Shown piece after piece: positions 63,240 through 64,000 of a stretch of DNA of 64,000 bases. Origin of the DNA: Undaria pinnatifida (Eukaryota > Sar > Phaeophyceae > Laminariales > Alariaceae); NCBI GenBank assembly GCA_012845835.1, contig JABAKD010000005.1, forward strand, positions 4,245,655 to 4,309,654, written 5' to 3'. Made by a program: the position numbers and the translations under genes. The notes beneath the pieces are model-generated. The model ran no database searches. It was not told where the DNA came from and saw only the letters and a program-made list of their open reading frames with translations. The first letter of the stretch is position 1. Every line of letters starts with the position of its first letter.

Positions 63240-64000
63240 CCAGTTCGGAAATCCTTCCTTACATCTACAACTCCGACCAACCGGAGACGAAAACGGTGGT
63301 CCCCCGGATGGACACCGCCCCGAACGTAGTAGAAACCACGACCTCATCGGTTGATCGCTGATAGACTGTGGCTCAAGGTTTCTCCGCAGCCGAGGCTGAC
63401 ACGGTACAATCTCCAGGTCAGAAATCCTCCCATAAATGTCTACCTACAACCCGGGGACGAAAAAGGCGATGCCCGGAGTCTGTACCGCCCTGCACGATGT
63501 AGAAACCCCACATCTATGCACTGATGGTTGATTGGTCGGGGCTCCTAGAGTCAGCGCGCTACCGCAGTTGCCCTCGGCAGATCGTCAAGATCCGGTCGTA
63601 CCCGGGGAGGATAGGGTCCCCAGATCCAAATTCTTACTATCCATATGAAAATCCAACAACCCAGGGACGAACACGATGATCCTCCGGGTCGATACCGCCC
63701 CATACGCTGGGAAACCCCACCCGCCATCCCCTGATTATGATTGGCCGGGGCTTACAGAGCCAGCGCCCTGCGGATGTGTTGACCCTCGGACCAACGCCGA
63801 GGTCCCGCAGCATATGTGGAGGACAAGGTCCCATCCCCCGATTAGGAATACCTCGACGCATGTAAAACCCCAACGACCCGGGGACGAACACAATGATTCT
63901 CCTGATCGACACTGCCCTGCACGATGTAGAACCCCCACCCTCTGATTGCCGATTGGCTGTACTTTGGCTGGAGTTCATAGAGCCAGCGCGGGGCGATAGT
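63240..64000. repeat. Tandem repeat, unit about 170-217 bp, at least four copies, runs off the edge
   Basis: The anchor word CCGGGGACGAA recurs at 63281, 63451, 63661 and 63878, each time followed by GATG-type, TC-GGGT, ACCGCCC, ACGATGTAGAAACCCCAC and CTGATTG-TGATTGGCCGG, GAGCCAGCGC blocks. Spacings are 170, 210 and 217 bp. Frames of up to 113 codons on both strands are by-products of the repeat. The array continues past the window. Confidence 0.85.

Noticed and set aside
63637-63978. 113-codon minus frame at the right edge
   Set aside because: It contains repeated peptide blocks that follow the tandem DNA repeat, so it is a by-product of the array.

Overview
The window looks like a gene-poor stretch of a eukaryotic nuclear genome, most probably a brown alga or a related stramenopile. 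The main evidence is the one gene I can reconstruct with confidence. It is a five-exon gene with introns of 1.3-1.9 kb and canonical GTGAGT donors. It encodes a secreted right-handed beta-helix ectodomain (polymorphic-outer-membrane-protein-like repeats), a Cys-rich neck (CESC, CFNC, CAVC, CLKC) and a C-terminal multi-pass membrane region. This architecture is, to my knowledge, a large family in brown algae. The organism call is an inference. No bacterial operons, ribosomal RNA genes, complete tRNA genes or CRISPR arrays were seen.

Layout. From 1 to about 25.5 kb there is no convincing gene. The stretch holds minisatellites (1.4, 12.4-14.1, 16.1-18.0 kb), short inverted-repeat elements (MITE-like), tRNA-derived SINE copies and simple repeats. 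From 25.5 to 28.9 kb there is a cluster of coding-like pieces in several frames with in-frame stops. It ends in a very acidic Asp/Glu tract preceded by an exact 81-bp duplication, and is probably one or more decayed genes. From 29 to 34.4 kb there are more repeats, including a Tc1/mariner-like MITE with a perfect terminal inverted repeat. From 34404 to 44586 (+) lies the beta-helix membrane protein gene (1312 residues after joining). From 44.6 to 64 kb repeats dominate again, with one short frameshifted coding fragment on the minus strand at 48.6-48.8 kb and a minisatellite of about 200-bp units running off the right edge.

The most interesting structure is inside the gene. Intron 1 carries a decayed direct copy of the intron1/exon2 boundary exactly 200 bp upstream of the real one. 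Intron 4 carries three decayed copies of the start of exon 5. Two of these pseudo-exons keep an acceptor AG and the right phase but soon reach a stop, so their use would give proteins lacking the multi-pass membrane domain. Intron 4 also seems to use a GC-AG donor, and intron 2 holds a foldback element of about 1.06 kb with arms of about 0.5 kb.

Repeat families are labelled A to G here for cross-reference. A: TIR with TGCTACGATAGAGGTG. B: TIR with CACGGTAGGGGT. C: TIR with CTACGGTAGGGG plus CACTCGCGCGAGTG palindromes. D: 91 bp, ends TTAACCCCTTT. E: TIR with TTCTACGGTAGCCC. F: Tc1/mariner-like, CAG ends and TA target duplication. G: ATACCAAATTTGG ends. All family definitions come from reading this window by eye; boundaries are good to a few bases at best where no exact TIR is stated.
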